From: DATJGF01 sp035495315
Lineage (GTDB): Bacteria > Verrucomicrobiota > Verrucomicrobiia > Limisphaerales > UBA8199
Length of the DNA stretch: 42,388 nucleotides
NCBI GenBank assembly: GCA_035495315.1
Contig: DATJGF010000153.1
Span: 1-42,388, forward strand
Reading direction: 5' to 3'
The translations under genes were made by a program, and so were the position numbers. Positions 41,415-42,388 of this stretch are shown in pieces. Under the pieces are notes generated by a model. The model was not told where the DNA came from. It saw only the letters and a program-made list of their open reading frames with translations, and ran no database searches. Positions within the stretch are counted from its first letter, which is position 1. Each line of letters starts with the position of its first letter.

Positions 41415-42388
41415 TTAGACGGTGGCGAATTGATCGGATTCAACCCACACTTTCTTGCCCCCAACAATAGTCACAACCGCCTTGCCTCTCAAGGGCCACC
41501 CGTGGAAGGGGGTGTTCAAAGACTTGCTTGCGCTGGCCGTTTTGTCAAACACCCACTCCCGTTCAGGGTCTAAGACCGTAATATCCGCGTCCGCGCCGAT
41601 GTTCAGCGTGCCTTTCGAGAGCTTGAGCAGCCGGGCGGGAGCGACTGTAAATTTGTAGATTAAGTCCTTCAAGCCAAGTCTTTTCGAGTGGTATAGCTGC
41701 ATCAGCGACAGGGCTAACTCGGTTTCCAGGCCCGTTATTCCAAACGGCGCGTAATTAAACTCGACCTCTTTTTCGTAGTCGCAATGCGGCGCGTGGTCGC
41801 TGCAAAGGATTTCGATTGTTCCGTCGGCAAGACCTTCGAGAATCGCAGCGCGATCAGCCGCGGAACGGACCGGCGGATTCATTTTGAAGTTCGTATCATA
41901 GGCCGGCCAGCTCGGGCGATCCGGGCCAGTCGTCTCGAAGCCAAAGATCCCCTTTCCGTCGGTATCCCAAAACTTATCGCTGCCCGCGACGGCAGCGTCC
42001 GTCAGAGTAAAATGGTGCGGGCATGCTTCGCCAGAAATCGGCAGGCCGCGCTTTTTTGCTTCACGCAGCAACCGTACGCTGCCGGCGGCGCTGAGATGCT
42101 GGCAATGCACTTGTGCGCCCGTGGCTTCTGCCAGAAGAATGTTGCGCGCGACCATCATTTCTTCTCCCGCGGCGGGCCAGCCGCGCAGTCCCAGGGCGGT
42201 GCTCCAGTAACCTTCGTGCATGACGCCATCGGTAACCAACGAGTAATCCTGGCAATGATCCAGGACGGGCAAACCAAACATGCGGGCGTACTCGAGGGCA
42301 TGCCGCATCAGCTCATTGTTTTGCACACAATGGCCGTCGTCGGTAATGGCGACCACGCCCGCCTTCTTCAGCGAGCCGATCGCCGCCA
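41415..42388 (-). CDS. pyrC: dihydroorotase, partial (N-terminus outside the window)
   Basis: At least 323 residues; the gene continues past the right edge. It converts carbamoyl aspartate to dihydroorotate in pyrimidine synthesis. Visible motifs of the class I type: VAITDDGHCVQNN, LDHCQDYSL (metal-binding His), CQHLSAAGSVRLL, GEACPHHFTLTD and CSDHAPH, the last holding the catalytic Asp. The C-terminal GADADITVLDPEREWVFDK is typical of cyclic amidohydrolases. The N-terminal HxH metal site lies outside. It is followed after 75 bases by the thioredoxin-like gene and carA. Confidence 0.92.
   Translation of the reverse strand, partial: AAIGSLKKAGVVAITDDGHCVQNNELMRHALEYARMFGLPVLDHCQDYSLVTDGVMHEGYWSTALGLRGWPAAGEEMMVARNILLAEATGAQVHCQHLSAAGSVRLLREAKKRGLPISGEACPHHFTLTDAAVAGSDKFWDTDGKGIFGFETTGPDRPSWPAYDTNFKMNPPVRSAADRAAILEGLADGTIEILCSDHAPHCDYEKEVEFNYAPFGITGLETELALSLMQLYHSKRLGLKDLIYKFTVAPARLLKLSKGTLNIGADADITVLDPEREWVFDKTASASKSLNTPFHGWPLRGKAVVTIVGGKKVWVESDQFATV

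Noticed and set aside
1..42388. CRISPR arrays, tRNA or rRNA genes
   Set aside because: No regularly spaced direct repeats, no tRNA-like cloverleaf with a T-loop motif, and no rRNA signature were seen.

Overview
This 42.4 kb window looks like chromosomal DNA of a Gram-negative bacterium, most likely a verrucomicrobium of the Pedosphaera/Limisphaera kind. That assignment is inferred from several traits: a prepilin-type leader of the kind abundant in that phylum (1-187), an LptD-type outer-membrane protein with LPS-type glycosyltransferases, a ClpS gene coupled to a second small gene, histidine kinases with OB-fold-like sensor repeats, and GC-rich palindromic repeats at gene ends. No rRNA, tRNA, CRISPR array, transposase or phage gene was seen.

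Layout. 1-187: start of a pseudopilin-like gene that leaves the window. 358-8195: a cell-surface glycan block with a glycosyltransferase-FkbM methyltransferase fusion, a second FkbM methyltransferase, two GT2 enzymes of different subtypes, a WaaE/KdtX-like GT2, a GT4-like enzyme and a GT9 heptosyltransferase-like enzyme. 8305-12190: two tandem MsbA-like ABC exporters. 12268-14261: a membrane-anchored unknown protein and a DegT-family aminotransferase. 14518-18654: purF and purL on the minus strand. 18793-22055: a coupled minus-strand operon for a secreted selenium-binding-protein-like beta-propeller, a MauG/MbnH-like di-heme enzyme and an MbnP-like copper protein. 22432-24053: small membrane protein and lipoproteins. 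24121-25099: purQ and purS, so the purLSQ subunits are split by the copper-type operon. 25309-28683: secreted rhodanese and a large hybrid sensor kinase. 28689-29461: clpS with its coupled partner. 29687-34554: tail-specific protease, an NtrB-like kinase and a metallophosphoesterase. 34744-37482: BON lipoprotein and lptD. 37622-39594: small ORF, hemB and an FHA-domain membrane protein. 39748-42388: carA, a secreted thioredoxin-like protein and pyrC, forming part of a pyrimidine operon read right to left.

How they fit. The surface block, the MsbA-like exporters and LptD suggest synthesis, flipping and outer-membrane delivery of a lipopolysaccharide or related glycolipid. purF/L/Q/S and carA/pyrC are housekeeping nucleotide synthesis.

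The most unusual content is the propeller / di-heme enzyme / MbnP trio, which has no visible methanobactin genes, and the palindromic repeats. One repeat copy lies in frame inside purL and another supplies its C-terminal residues. All functions are read from protein motifs by eye; no database search was possible.
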